This document shows, piece by piece, positions 7,372 through 16,527 of a stretch of 64,000 nucleotides of DNA; positions within the stretch are counted from its first letter, which is position 1; every line of letters begins with the position of its first letter. Location: assembly GCF_003600685.1 (NCBI RefSeq), contig NZ_CP032084.1, forward strand, positions 2,232,001-2,296,000, in the 5' to 3' direction. This DNA is from Achromobacter sp. B7. GTDB lineage: Bacteria; Pseudomonadota; Gammaproteobacteria; Burkholderiales; Burkholderiaceae_B. Position numbers and translations under genes: made by a program. The notes beneath the pieces were generated by a model. The model ran no database searches, was not told where the DNA came from, and saw only the letters and a program-made list of their open reading frames with translations.

Positions 7372-9000
7372 ATGAAAACCTTCGACTGGGTCAATCCGTA
7401 TCCTTCCGTACGCATTCCGCTGTTCGCGCGCAACGTGGTGTCCACGTCGCACCCGCTGGCGGCCCAGGCGGGCTTGCGCATGCTGCTCAAGGGCGGCAAC
7501 GCCGTTGATGCGGCCATTGCCGCCGCCGCCACCATCGTGCTGGTGGAACCGGTGTCTTGCGGCCTGGGCGGCGACTGCTTTGCCATCGTCTGGGACGGCA
7601 AGGAATTGCATGGCCTGAATTCGTCGGGCGTGGCCCCGGCAGCCTGGAATACCGAATACTTCAAGGCCAAGTACGGCACGGGCCCGGATGGCCTGGCCAT
7701 CCAGCCCAAGCGCGGCTGGGACGCCGTGACGGTGCCGGGCGTGGTGGCCGGCTGGGCCGCGCTGCACGAAAAGCTGGGCAAGCTGCCGTTTGAACAACTG
7801 TTCGAACCCGCCATCGAAATTGCCGAGCGCGGCTATGCCGTGCCGCCGGTGGTGGCGCACAAGTGGGCCGCCGCCGCTGACGAATTGAAGTCGCAGCCCG
7901 GCTATGCCGCCGCCTTCATGCCCGAGGGCCGCGCGCCCAAGGTCGGCGAACACTTCCGCTTTCCGGATGCCGCCAACACGCTGCGCCGCATCGCCGAATC
8001 CAAGGGCCGCGACTTCTACGAAGGCGAGCTGGCCGAACGCATCGCCGCCTTCAGCAAGGAATGCGGCGGCGCGATGACGCTGGAAGACCTGCGCAACTAC
8101 CGCCCGGACTGGGTCAAGCCCATTTCCAAGTCGTACCGTGGCTACGAGCTGCACGAGATCCCGCCGAACGGCCAGGGCATTGCCGCGCTGATCGCGCTGG
8201 GCATCGTGGAACGCTTCGATATGTCGGACATCCCCGTGGATTCCGTGCAGTCGCAGCACATCCAGATCGAAGCCATGAAGCTGGCGTTTGCCGACCTGTA
8301 CAAGTACGTGGCCGACCCGCGCGCCATGCAGGTGACGCCCGAACAGATGCTGTCGGACGCCTACCTGGACAGCCGCGCCAAGCTGATTCGCCTGGACCAG
8401 GCCACCCATTTCGAAGCGGGCCGCCCGCATGCAGGCGGCACGATCTACCTGACCGCCGCCGACGAAAACGGCATGATGATTTCGTTCATCCAGTCCAACT
8501 ACATGGGCTTCGGATCGGGCGTGGTCGTGCCGGGCACGGGCATCAGCATGCAGAATCGGGGCGTGGGTTTCTCGATGGATCCCAAGTCGGCCAACGTGGT
8601 GGAAGGCGGCAAGCGCCCGTTCCACACCATCATCCCGGGCTTCCTCACGCGCGGCGGCAAGCCGGTGATGAGCTTTGGCGTGATGGGTGGCGACATGCAG
8701 CCGCAAGGCCATATGCAGACGGTTGTGCGCATGATCGACTACCACCAGAACCCGCAGGCCGCGTGCTGCGCGCCGCGCTGGAAGGTCAACCGCGACTTCA
8801 CGCTGGACATCGAGACCAATATGAAGGCTTCCACCATTGCGGGCCTGAAAGACCTGGGGCATGCTCTGAAGTCCGTTGACGATCCGTACATGGACTTTGG
8901 CGCCGGCCAATTCATCTGGCGCATGTCGGAAAACGACAACGAACTGGGTTACGTCGCCGCCAGCGACAGCCGTCGCGACGGCCAGGCGGTCGGCTTCTAA
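7372..9000 (+). CDS. ggt: Gamma-glutamyltransferase-family N-terminal nucleophile hydrolase, probably cytoplasmic
   Basis: This 542-residue protein has the gamma-glutamyltranspeptidase fold: GGNAVDAAIAAA and GLGGDCFA near the N-terminus, and the expected autoprocessing Thr at residue 357 in HAGGTIYLT, giving a large N-terminal and smaller C-terminal chain. No signal peptide precedes the catalytic domain, unlike the periplasmic enterobacterial enzyme, so cleavage of imported gamma-glutamyl peptides in the cytoplasm is likely. It heads an operon with a complete Dpp/Gsi-type importer, suggesting use of glutathione or related peptides. Oxamate amidohydrolase (HpxW type) belongs to the same family and is an alternative. 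Confidence 0.85.
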   Translation: MKTFDWVNPYPSVRIPLFARNVVSTSHPLAAQAGLRMLLKGGNAVDAAIAAAATIVLVEPVSCGLGGDCFAIVWDGKELHGLNSSGVAPAAWNTEYFKAKYGTGPDGLAIQPKRGWDAVTVPGVVAGWAALHEKLGKLPFEQLFEPAIEIAERGYAVPPVVAHKWAAAADELKSQPGYAAAFMPEGRAPKVGEHFRFPDAANTLRRIAESKGRDFYEGELAERIAAFSKECGGAMTLEDLRNYRPDWVKPISKSYRGYELHEIPPNGQGIAALIALGIVERFDMSDIPVDSVQSQHIQIEAMKLAFADLYKYVADPRAMQVTPEQMLSDAYLDSRAKLIRLDQATHFEAGRPHAGGTIYLTAADENGMMISFIQSNYMGFGSGVVVPGTGISMQNRGVGFSMDPKSANVVEGGKRPFHTIIPGFLTRGGKPVMSFGVMGGDMQPQGHMQTVVRMIDYHQNPQAACCAPRWKVNRDFTLDIETNMKASTIAGLKDLGHALKSVDDPYMDFGAGQFIWRMSENDNELGYVAASDSRRDGQAVGF

Positions 9001-9038
9001 GACCAAACCGCTCGCAAGCTACAAGGGGAAAACTCACA

Positions 9039-10553
9039 ATGAAACGCTTGACCTTGACCTTCGGCGCCAGCCTGCTGGCGCTTGCCGCCGGCGCCGCGTG
9101 CGCGCAGAACATCCGCATCGGCCTGCAGGAAGATCCGGACGTGCTGGACCCGCACCGCGCCCGCACCTATGTGGGCCGCATCGTGTTCACGTCGCTGTGC
9201 GACAAGCTGGTGGACATCGACCCCAAGCTGCACTTTGTGCCGCAACTGGCCACCTCGTGGTCGTTCAGCCCCGACAACAAGGTGCTGACGTTCAAGCTGC
9301 GCGACGACGCGCTGTTCCATGACGGCTCGAAGTTCGACGCCGCGGCCGCCAAGGCCAACCTGGAACGCGCGATGACGCTGCCGGACAGCCTGCGCAAGGG
9401 CGAACTGGGCTCGGTTGAAAAAGTGGACGCGCCTGATGCCACGACGCTGGTGCTGACCTTGAAGAAGCCGGACGCCACCTTGCTGGCGCAACTGTCCGAC
9501 CGCGCCGGCATGATGCTGTCGCCCAAGACCTTCACCGACGCCGACGTGGCCGCCGTGGGCCGCAAGCCCGTGTGCTCGGGTCCGTACAAGTTCGTTGAAC
9601 GCATCCAGAACGACCGCATCGTGCTGGAAAAATTCGACCAGTACTACGACGCCAAGGATTACGCGTTCAAGCGCGTCACGTTCCTGCCGATCCCCGACAC
9701 GACGGTGCGCCTGTCGAACCTGCGCGCGGGCGACCTGGACATGCTTGAACGCCTGAACCCGTCCGACGCGCCCCAAGTCAAGACCGACGCCAGCCTGACG
9801 TTCGCGCCGGTGGCCGGCCTGGGCTTCCAGCAGTTCATGTTCAACGTGGGCAACGGCAAGCGCGCCGAAGACAACCCGTTCAAGAACAAGCTGGTGCGTC
9901 AGGCGTTCCAGTACGCCATCGACCGCAACGCCATCAACGAAGTGGCCGGCGGCGGCATCTTTGAACCCGCCCAGCAGCCGTTCCCGCCCGCAAGCCCCTA
10001 TCACAGCGACAAATTCCCCGTCACCCAGCGCGACGTGGCGAAGTCCAAGGCGCTGCTCAAGCAGGCCGGCATGGATCGCGTGAAGGCGGAACTGGTGTTC
10101 GGCAACAACACGACTACCTCGTCGATTGCCGAGATTGTGCAGGCGATGGCGTCCGAGGCGGGCTTTGACCTGTCGCTGCGCCCCACGGAGTACGCGGCGC
10201 TGCAAAAGGAAGCGTCGGGCGGCAACTTCCAGATCGTCATGCTGGGTTGGTCGGGCCGGGTGGACCCGGACGGCAATATCTACGCCTTCGTGACGTGCAA
10301 GGGCGCGCTCAACGACGGCCACTACTGCAACCCGGAAGTGGACAAGCTGCTGAACGAAGCGCGCACCGTTCCTGACGAGACGCGCCGCAAGGCCATCTAC
10401 GAGCAGGCGATGACCATCATCCAGGACGAGCTGCCCGGCGTGTATAACTACTACCAGCCGTGGCCCTTCGCGATGGGCAAGAAGGTCAAGGGCTTCACGC
10501 CGTACCCGGATGGCATGATCCGCCTGAAGGGCGTGACGTTCGCTCAGAAGTAA
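9039..10553 (+). CDS. ABC transporter periplasmic substrate-binding protein, family 5 (DppA/GsiB type)
   Basis: The 504-residue protein begins with a Sec signal ending AGAACAQ. The mature start NIRIGLQEDPDVLDPHRAR is typical of oligopeptide/dipeptide/glutathione binding proteins (SBP_bac_5). The conserved FKLRDDALFHDGSKFDA segment follows near residue 85. It lies 38 bases after the ggt-like gene, with AAGGGGAAA as ribosome-binding site. It should capture peptide in the periplasm and deliver it to the two permeases encoded next. A pair of hairpins after its stop probably reduces read-through into the permease genes. Confidence 0.92.
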   Translation: MKRLTLTFGASLLALAAGAACAQNIRIGLQEDPDVLDPHRARTYVGRIVFTSLCDKLVDIDPKLHFVPQLATSWSFSPDNKVLTFKLRDDALFHDGSKFDAAAAKANLERAMTLPDSLRKGELGSVEKVDAPDATTLVLTLKKPDATLLAQLSDRAGMMLSPKTFTDADVAAVGRKPVCSGPYKFVERIQNDRIVLEKFDQYYDAKDYAFKRVTFLPIPDTTVRLSNLRAGDLDMLERLNPSDAPQVKTDASLTFAPVAGLGFQQFMFNVGNGKRAEDNPFKNKLVRQAFQYAIDRNAINEVAGGGIFEPAQQPFPPASPYHSDKFPVTQRDVAKSKALLKQAGMDRVKAELVFGNNTTTSSIAEIVQAMASEAGFDLSLRPTEYAALQKEASGGNFQIVMLGWSGRVDPDGNIYAFVTCKGALNDGHYCNPEVDKLLNEARTVPDETRRKAIYEQAMTIIQDELPGVYNYYQPWPFAMGKKVKGFTPYPDGMIRLKGVTFAQK

Positions 10554-10560
10554 GAACGAG

Positions 10561-10586
10561 GCGCGGCGGCCCCAGGGCTGCCGCGC
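10561..10586 (+). other. Hairpin after the binding-protein gene
   Basis: Eleven-base arms (10561-10571 and 10576-10586, one G-T pair) close a 4-base loop directly downstream of the stop codon. No T tract follows, so mRNA 3'-end stabilisation is more likely than termination by itself. Confidence 0.45.
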
Positions 10587-10591
10587 GCGTT

Positions 10592-10620
10592 GGACGCGGC
10601 AACGCGTCCTTTGGCTTTTT
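10592..10620 (+). terminator. Terminator-like hairpin inside the importer operon
   Basis: A perfect 7-base GC-rich stem (GGACGCG/CGCGTCC) with a GCAA loop is followed by TTTGGCTTTTT. It sits between the abundant-component gene (binding protein) and the permease genes, a common place for partial termination in ABC operons. Confidence 0.5.
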
Positions 10621-10689
10621 GCGGCGGACGCGCGCCAGGTGATGCAGGCCTGATGCCGTCCGCCGTTCCTGTTATACGGTTTTTCCCAC

Positions 10690-11634
10690 ATGCTCAAACT
10701 TATCTTGCGCCGCGTGATCGTCGCGATACCGACACTGATACTGGTGTCGATGATCGTCTTCATGCTGCAGAAAATCCTGCCGGGCGACCCGGTGCTGACG
10801 CTGGCCGGCGAAGAGCGCGACCCGGCCGTCCTGGATTATCTGCGCGACAAATACCGCCTGAACGACCCCTTGCCGATGCAGTACGCGGCGTGGGCCGGGC
10901 AGGTGCTGCAAGGCGACCTGGGCAAGTCGCTGCGCACCGACGTGCCGGTCACGACGCTGATCGCGCAAAAGCTGCCGGTGACCTTGCAACTGGCCGCCAT
11001 GGCGATGTTCTTTGCGCTGTTGGTCGGCATTCCCATGGGGATCGTCGCCGCGGTGCGCAAGGGCAAGCCGATTGAAATGGGGGCGAACATCGCGGCGCTC
11101 TCCGGCATGTCGATACCCAACTTCTGGCTGGGCATCATCCTGATCATGGTGGTGTCGGTGCAATGGAAGCTGCTGCCGGCATCGGGCTATGTGTCGCCCG
11201 CCGAAGATTTCTGGTTGTCGATCAAGACCATGCTGATGCCGTCGCTGGTGCTGTCCACGGCCATCGCGGCGTACCTGATGCGGCATACGCGTTCGTCGAT
11301 GCTGGAAGCCTTGTCGGCTGACTACGTACGCACGGCGCGCGCCAAGGGCGTGTCGCCGCGCCAGGTAGTGTTGCGTCACGCGCTGCGCAATGCGTTGATG
11401 CCGATCGTGACGCTGGTGACGCTGCTGTTCGGCGAATTGCTGGCCGGTGCGGTGCTGACGGAACAGGTCTTCACGATTCCGGGTTTCGGCAAGCTGGTGG
11501 TGGACGCGGTGTTCACGCGTGATTACGCGGTGGTGCAGGGCGTGGTGCTCTGCGTGGCGGTGGGCTTCATTCTGATGAACCTGCTGGCCGACATTCTCTA
11601 CATCCTGGTCAATCCCCGCCTGAGGCATTCATGA
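10690..11634 (+). CDS. ABC peptide transporter permease 1 (DppB/GsiC type)
   Basis: This is a 314-residue inner-membrane protein with six predicted hydrophobic segments, beginning MLKLILRRVIVAIPTLILVSMIVF. The signature permease loop, contacting the ATPase, is seen around residues 215-245 (DYVRTARAKGVSPRQVVLRHALRNALMP). The length matches DppB/OppB/GsiC. Its stop overlaps the start of the second permease, implying coupled translation. It should form half of the transmembrane channel. Confidence 0.93.
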   Translation: MLKLILRRVIVAIPTLILVSMIVFMLQKILPGDPVLTLAGEERDPAVLDYLRDKYRLNDPLPMQYAAWAGQVLQGDLGKSLRTDVPVTTLIAQKLPVTLQLAAMAMFFALLVGIPMGIVAAVRKGKPIEMGANIAALSGMSIPNFWLGIILIMVVSVQWKLLPASGYVSPAEDFWLSIKTMLMPSLVLSTAIAAYLMRHTRSSMLEALSADYVRTARAKGVSPRQVVLRHALRNALMPIVTLVTLLFGELLAGAVLTEQVFTIPGFGKLVVDAVFTRDYAVVQGVVLCVAVGFILMNLLADILYILVNPRLRHS

Positions 11635-12509
11635 GCGCAAATACTGCAACGGCCGCTGCCGTCACGCCGCCCCGCAGCCGCAACCGCGCCTGGGGAAAAT
11701 TCAAACGTAATCACATCGCGATGCTGGGCCTGGCCATCGTCGCGTTCTTTGTGCTGTTGGCCGTGCTGGCGCCTTTCATCGCCAACCACGACCCCTTGCA
11801 GACCAGCTTCACCACCATCCGCAAGGCGCCGTCGGCGTCGTACTGGCTGGGCACGGACGAGCTGGGTCGCGACATTTTCAGCCGCATGGTCTATGGCGCC
11901 CGGGCGTCGTTGATGGCGGGCCTGGTGTCGGTGTTGATCGCCTTGGTGGTCGGGGTGCCGTTTGGCTTGGCCGCCGGCTACTTCGGTGGCTGGACGGACA
12001 GCATCATTTCGCGCGCCACGGAGGCGTTGCTGGCGATTCCGTTCCTGATCCTGGCCATTGCGCTGGCCGCCTTCCTCGGGCCCAGCCTGACAAACGCGAT
12101 GATCGCCATCGGCGTGTCGGCCGCGCCGAAGTTTGTGCGCTTGACGCGCGGGCAGGTGCTGGCCGTCAAGAACGAAGACTATGTGCAAAGCGCGCGGGCG
12201 TTGGGCGCGTCGGACTTGCGCATCATCGGCCGGCACGTGTTCCCGAACGTGATGCCGCCGCTGATCGTGCAGGCCACGATCACCATCGCCACGGCGATCA
12301 TTGCCGAGGCCAGCCTGTCGTTCCTGGGGCTGGGCCTGCAACCGCCGACGCCGTCGTGGGGCTCGATGCTGAACACGGCCAAGAACTTCATGACCCAGGC
12401 GCCCTGGATGTCGATCTTCCCCGGGTCGGCCATTTTCCTGGTGGTGCTGGGCTTCAATCTGTTGGGCGACGGGTTGCGCGACGCGCTCGATCCGCGTCAG
12501 GAAAAGTAA
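11631..12509 (+). CDS. ABC peptide transporter permease 2 (DppC/GsiD type)
   Basis: The 292-residue protein overlaps the upstream permease by four bases (ATGA). The N-terminal domain typical of DppC/OppC/GsiD contains [21 protein letters not shown]. The conserved [24 protein letters not shown] is followed by the permease loop [22 protein letters not shown]. It pairs with the preceding gene to make the membrane channel. Its TAA shares a base with the ATG of the ATPase gene. Confidence 0.93.
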   Translation: MSANTATAAAVTPPRSRNRAWGKFKRNHIAMLGLAIVAFFVLLAVLAPFIANHDPLQTSFTTIRKAPSASYWLGTDELGRDIFSRMVYGARASLMAGLVSVLIALVVGVPFGLAAGYFGGWTDSIISRATEALLAIPFLILAIALAAFLGPSLTNAMIAIGVSAAPKFVRLTRGQVLAVKNEDYVQSARALGASDLRIIGRHVFPNVMPPLIVQATITIATAIIAEASLSFLGLGLQPPTPSWGSMLNTAKNFMTQAPWMSIFPGSAIFLVVLGFNLLGDGLRDALDPRQEK

Positions 12510-14392
12510 TGACTATGGCAACAATGGATCCCAAACGCGTCGTTGATGTCAGCGGCCTGACGGTGCGCTTCAAGACGCCCGAACGCACGGTGGAAGCGGT
12601 GCGCAATGTGTCGTTCCACGTTGATCGCGGCGAGACGCTGGCGATTGTGGGCGAGTCCGGTTCGGGCAAGTCGGTGACCTCGCTGGCGCTGATGCGGCTG
12701 GTGGAATACGGCGGTGGCAAGATCGTCAATGGCGATATGTTCCTGCGCCGCCGCAACGGCGAGGTGCTGGACCTGGCGCATGCGCCCGACACGACGCTGC
12801 AACGGGTGCGTGGCGCGGACGTGGCGATGATTTTCCAGGAGCCGATGACGTCGCTTAACCCCAGCTTTACGGCGGGCAACCAGATTGCCGAGGCGTTGCA
12901 GTTGCACCAGGGGCTGGACGCGGCGGCGGCGCGGGCGGAAACGTTGCGGATGCTGGAACGGGTACGAATTCCCGAGGCGCGCGCGATTCTTGACCGTTAT
13001 CCGCACCAGTTGTCGGGTGGCATGCGGCAGCGGGTGATGATTGCGATGGCGTTGTCGTGCAAGCCGCAATTGCTGATTGCGGATGAGCCGACGACGGCGT
13101 TGGACGTGACGATTCAGGCCCAGATTCTGCAACTGATACGTCAGCTGCAAGAAGAGATGGACATGGGGGTGATTTTCATCACGCACGATATGGGCGTGGT
13201 GGCGGAAGTGGCCGACCGTGTGCTGGTGATGTATCGCGGCGACAAGGTGGAAGAGGGCGGCTCGGACGAGATTTTTGCGCGGCCGCGGCATGCGTATACG
13301 CGGGCGTTGTTGTCGGCGGTGCCGCGCTTGGGCGCGATGCATGGCACGGATGAGCCGGCGCCGTTTCCGCTGTTGAAGGTGGAAGAGGCGGCGCATGTGG
13401 CAAACCCGGCGGCGCTGGTGGATGCGCCGGTGGCGGCGCCGTCAACGGTGCGCCGCGAGAATGGCCCGGTGCTCAAGGTGCGGGATCTGACGACCAGTTT
13501 CGACATCACGGGCGGCATTCTGGGGCGCGTGCAGAAGCGCGTGCATGCGGTGGAGAAGGTCAGCTTCGATCTGTACCCGGGCGAGACCTTGTCGCTGGTG
13601 GGTGAGTCGGGTTGCGGGAAGACGACGACGGGTCGGTCGCTGTTGCAGCTGGTCAAGAGCAAGAGCGGCACGATTGAATTCGACGGCAAGAATATCGGGG
13701 CGTTGCGCGGTAGCGCGATGCAGACGCTGCGCCAGCACATTCAGTTCATTTTCCAGGACCCGTTTGCGTCGCTGGATCCGCGCATGACGGTGGGCTATTC
13801 CATTATGGAACCGCTGCTGATTCATAACGTGGCCAAGGGCAAGGCGGCGCAAGACCGGGTGCGCTGGCTGATGGATAAGTGCGGCTTGCTGCCTGAAATG
13901 ATCGACCGCTATCCGCATGAGTTCTCCGGCGGGCAGCGTCAACGGATCTGCATTGCGCGGGCATTGGCGCTGAACCCGAAGGTGGTGATTGCCGACGAGT
14001 CGGTGTCGGCGCTGGATGTGTCGATTCAGGCGCAGATCGTGAATTTGCTGCTGGATCTGCAACGGGAACTGGGGGTGTCGTTCCTCTTTATCTCGCACGA
14101 CATGGCGGTGGTGGAACGCGTTAGCCATCGGGTGGCGGTGATGTATCTGGGGCAGATCGTCGAGATCGGACCGCGCCGGGCGATCTTCGAAAATCCGCAG
14201 CATCCCTATACGAAGAAGCTGATGGCGGCGGTGCCGATCGCGGATCCGCAAAGGCGGCATCGCGAGAGGTCGTTGCTGGTGGATGAGATTCCCAGCCCGA
14301 TGAGAAAGCTGGGGGACGATCCGTTGGTGGAGCCGTTGGTGGCCGTCGGAGAGGGGCATTTTGTGGCCCGGCATTCGGTCGGGGTTTATTGA
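12509..14392 (+). CDS. Dual-domain ABC ATPase (GsiA type; DppD-DppF fusion)
   Basis: The ATG at 12509 overlaps the permease stop (TAATG), giving 627 residues. Two complete nucleotide-binding domains are visible: the first with GESGSGKS and LSGGMRQR, the second with GESGCGKT and FSGGQRQR, each followed by Walker B ([24 protein letters not shown]). One protein therefore supplies both ATPase sites, as in GsiA of the glutathione importer, rather than two separate subunits. It completes the importer. In-frame upstream codons from 12356 lie inside the permease and are not credible starts. Confidence 0.93.
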   Translation: MTMATMDPKRVVDVSGLTVRFKTPERTVEAVRNVSFHVDRGETLAIVGESGSGKSVTSLALMRLVEYGGGKIVNGDMFLRRRNGEVLDLAHAPDTTLQRVRGADVAMIFQEPMTSLNPSFTAGNQIAEALQLHQGLDAAAARAETLRMLERVRIPEARAILDRYPHQLSGGMRQRVMIAMALSCKPQLLIADEPTTALDVTIQAQILQLIRQLQEEMDMGVIFITHDMGVVAEVADRVLVMYRGDKVEEGGSDEIFARPRHAYTRALLSAVPRLGAMHGTDEPAPFPLLKVEEAAHVANPAALVDAPVAAPSTVRRENGPVLKVRDLTTSFDITGGILGRVQKRVHAVEKVSFDLYPGETLSLVGESGCGKTTTGRSLLQLVKSKSGTIEFDGKNIGALRGSAMQTLRQHIQFIFQDPFASLDPRMTVGYSIMEPLLIHNVAKGKAAQDRVRWLMDKCGLLPEMIDRYPHEFSGGQRQRICIARALALNPKVVIADESVSALDVSIQAQIVNLLLDLQRELGVSFLFISHDMAVVERVSHRVAVMYLGQIVEIGPRRAIFENPQHPYTKKLMAAVPIADPQRRHRERSLLVDEIPSPMRKLGDDPLVEPLVAVGEGHFVARHSVGVY

Positions 14393-14459
14393 CGAATGTG
14401 CGCAGGCGGTATCATGGCGGGCTTCACGCTATTTGCCCTTTCTTATACGGATTTTTGCC

Positions 14460-14996
14460 ATGGCCCTGCGCGCCACTATCTACAAGGCCGAACTTAACGT
14501 TGCCGATACCGATCGCCACTACTACGGCAGCCACGCGCTGACGGTGGCGCGTCATCCCTCCGAGACCGATGAACGGATGATGGTGCGGCTGGTGGCGTTT
14601 GCGTTGCATGCGCAGGAAGACCTGGCGTTTACCAAAGGGCTGAGCGATACCGATGAGCCCGATCTGTGGGTCAAGGATCTGACGGGGGCGGTCAAGCTGT
14701 GGATCGAGGTCGGGCAGCCGGAAGAGCGGCGCATCTTGCGCGCTTGTGGGCGCGCGGACGAGGTCATCGTTTATTGCTACGGCGGGTCTGCCAGCAAGAT
14801 CTGGTGGGACGGCGTGCGCAACAAGCTGGAACGCACGCGCAACCTGAAGGTGGTGAATCTGCCTTCGGAGCAGAGCCGGGCGCTGGCGAAGCTGGCGGAA
14901 CGCACCATGCAGCTGAATGCAAACATTTCTGATGGCATCGTGTATTTCTCGGCCGACAAGGGCGAGGTCAGCATCGAGCCCGAGGTGTGGCGCTAA
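14460..14996 (+). CDS. yaeQ: YaeQ family protein
   Basis: The 178-residue product has the YaeQ length and sequence (MALRATIYKAELNVADTDRH; LWIEVGQPEERRI; VYCYGG). YaeQ proteins have a PD-(D/E)XK nuclease-like fold; the precise role is not established, though suppression of RfaH-related defects has been reported for the family. The ATG at 14460 is preferred over upstream in-frame codons that would overlap the ATPase gene. It stands alone, followed by an intrinsic terminator. Confidence 0.92.
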   Translation: MALRATIYKAELNVADTDRHYYGSHALTVARHPSETDERMMVRLVAFALHAQEDLAFTKGLSDTDEPDLWVKDLTGAVKLWIEVGQPEERRILRACGRADEVIVYCYGGSASKIWWDGVRNKLERTRNLKVVNLPSEQSRALAKLAERTMQLNANISDGIVYFSADKGEVSIEPEVWR

Positions 14997-15029
14997 GCGC
15001 TGCGCCTGAACCCGGCGTTACACATTTTC

Positions 15030-15058
15030 CGGCGATTTTTCTTGCTCGCCGCTTTTTT
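15030..15058 (+). terminator. Intrinsic terminator of yaeQ
   Basis: A 6-base stem CGGCGA/TCGCCG with a 10-base T-rich loop is followed by C and six T residues, 34 bases after the yaeQ stop. Confidence 0.6.
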
Positions 15059-15066
15059 GCGGGATT

Positions 15067-15086
15067 AATATGACGACCATCATATT
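15067..15086. promoter_or_regulatory. TetR operator O1 (autoregulation)
   Basis: An imperfect palindrome with half-site AATATGAYGA ends 14 bases before the TetR start codon. The same motif recurs at 15749-15768 ahead of the dehydrogenase gene. Two copies flanking a TetR gene strongly suggest this is its binding site. Confidence 0.7.
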
Positions 15087-15100
15087 TCAGAAGCCCGATC

Positions 15101-15700
15101 ATGCCTGGCCCATCCAACCGCAAAGCGCTTTCCCACGAACGGATCGTTGACGCCGCCGCGCGCGCGATCCGGCGAGAGGGGTACGCCGGGGTGGGCGTGG
15201 CGGACATCATGAAGGAAGCGGGGCTGACGCATGGCGGGTTCTATGCGCACTTCCCATCGCGGGATGCGTTGCTGGCCGCTGCGATGGAGCGGGCGGGCAG
15301 CGACGGCGCGGCGCGGATGAAGCAAAGCGTGGCCCGGCGCGAGGCCGAGGGGGCCAGCACGCTGCGTGCGTGGGTGGAAGCGTATCTGGGCGATGCGCAT
15401 CTGAAAGGCTGCGAAAGCGGCTGCCCGGTAGCGGCGCTGGCCTCCGAGATGCCGCGTCAGTCGACCGAAGTGCGCGAGGTGTCGGCGGTGCGTGTGCAGC
15501 GCCTGATACAAGCGGTGCGGGCGGTGTTGCCGGCGGAGGCGGGCGAGCATGCGGCTGTGGCAGTGACCAGCACGATGGTGGGCGCGTTGCAGCTGGCGCG
15601 TGCGTTGGGCGATAACGATGACGGGCGGGCGGTGTTGGCGTCGGCGCGCCAATCGATTCTGGATCAGTACGAGCGCAAGGCAGTCGGCCCGGCGCACTGA
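15101..15700 (+). CDS. TetR-family transcriptional repressor
   Basis: The 199-residue protein has an N-terminal TetR helix-turn-helix (residues about 10-56: ERIVDAAARAIRREGYAGVGVADIMKEAGLTHGGFYAHFPSRDALL) and a helical ligand domain containing a C-E-S-G-C-P element around residues 106-111, typical of the subgroup near aldehyde or quinone responsive regulators. A palindrome just before the gene recurs before the next one, so it probably represses itself and the dehydrogenase-MFS pair. The ligand is unknown. The gene ends in its own intrinsic terminator. Confidence 0.92.
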   Translation: MPGPSNRKALSHERIVDAAARAIRREGYAGVGVADIMKEAGLTHGGFYAHFPSRDALLAAAMERAGSDGAARMKQSVARREAEGASTLRAWVEAYLGDAHLKGCESGCPVAALASEMPRQSTEVREVSAVRVQRLIQAVRAVLPAEAGEHAAVAVTSTMVGALQLARALGDNDDGRAVLASARQSILDQYERKAVGPAH

Positions 15701-15716
15701 ATCCCACATTTCCAAG

Positions 15717-15738
15717 GGCCGCCATGCGCGGCCTTTTT
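15717..15738 (+). terminator. Intrinsic terminator of the TetR gene
   Basis: Stem GGCCGC/GCGGCC, 5-base loop, then five T residues, located 16 bases after the stop. It separates tetR transcription from the downstream SDR promoter. Confidence 0.72.
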
Positions 15739-15745
15739 ACCCGAC

Positions 15746-15771
15746 ACAAATATGATGATCGTCATATTTGT
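15746..15771. promoter_or_regulatory. TetR operator O2 ahead of the dehydrogenase gene
   Basis: A 26-base palindrome, with arms matching at 12 of 13 positions, is centred between 15758 and 15759. Its core (15749-15768) matches operator O1. It lies 45 bases before the dehydrogenase start, where it could block RNA polymerase. Confidence 0.75.
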
Positions 15772-15815
15772 GCCTTCTGTCACCAGCGGTGTGCAGGCCT
15801 TATCGAGAAATCATC

Positions 15816-16520
15816 ATGGATTTAAAGAATGCAGTCGTTTTGATTACCGGCGCCAATCGTGGGCTTGGCCTGGCGTTTGCGCGCGAAGCGTTGGCGCGGG
15901 GGGCGCGCAAGGTCTACGCCGGGGCGCGGGACCCGTCCATGGTGACGTTGCCGGGCGTCCAGGCCATCAAGCTTGACGTGACGAACGCGGCCGATGTGGC
16001 GGCGGCAGCGGCGCTGGCCACGGACGTGACTTTGGTGATCAACAATGCGGGCATCGCGGCGCTGGGTGGTTTTCTGGATGCGGATGCAATCGAATCGGCC
16101 CAACGTCATCTGGAGGTCAACCTGTACGGGTCATTGCGTGTGGCGCAGGCCTTTGCGCCGGTGCTGGGCGCCAATGGTGGCGGGGCGTTGCTGAATGTGC
16201 TGTCGGTGGCCAGCTGGGTCAATGGGCAGCCGCTGGGTTTGTATGCGATGAGCAAGTCAGCCGCGTGGGCGATGACGAACGGGCTGCGTCATGATCTGCG
16301 TGGGCAAGGGACGCAGGTCTTGGGGCTGCACATGGGCTTTGTCGATACCGACTTCACCAAGGGCATCGACGCGCCGAAGTCCACGCCGCAAGACATCGTG
16401 GTGCAAGCGTTTGACGGCTTGGAAAAGGGCGCCGAGGAAGTGCTGGCCGATGCGGTGGCGCGTCAGGTCAAGCAGGGCTTGTCCGCCGAGCCGGCGGTGT
16501 ACTTGCAGGCGCGGGGCTAA
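15816..16520 (+). CDS. Short-chain dehydrogenase/reductase (SDR)
   Basis: The ATG at 15816 with GAGAAA upstream gives 234 residues, a classical SDR length. Cofactor motif TGANRGLG is at 11-18, the NNAG motif follows near residue 74, and the catalytic Tyr143-x3-Lys147 is present (LYAMSK). It is an NAD(P)H-dependent oxidoreductase of unknown substrate. The palindrome upstream and the exporter downstream (8-base gap) suggest a TetR-controlled response to a toxic carbonyl or similar compound, combining reduction and export. Confidence 0.9.
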   Translation: MDLKNAVVLITGANRGLGLAFAREALARGARKVYAGARDPSMVTLPGVQAIKLDVTNAADVAAAAALATDVTLVINNAGIAALGGFLDADAIESAQRHLEVNLYGSLRVAQAFAPVLGANGGGALLNVLSVASWVNGQPLGLYAMSKSAAWAMTNGLRHDLRGQGTQVLGLHMGFVDTDFTKGIDAPKSTPQDIVVQAFDGLEKGAEEVLADAVARQVKQGLSAEPAVYLQARG

Positions 16521-16527
16521 GGCTGTC

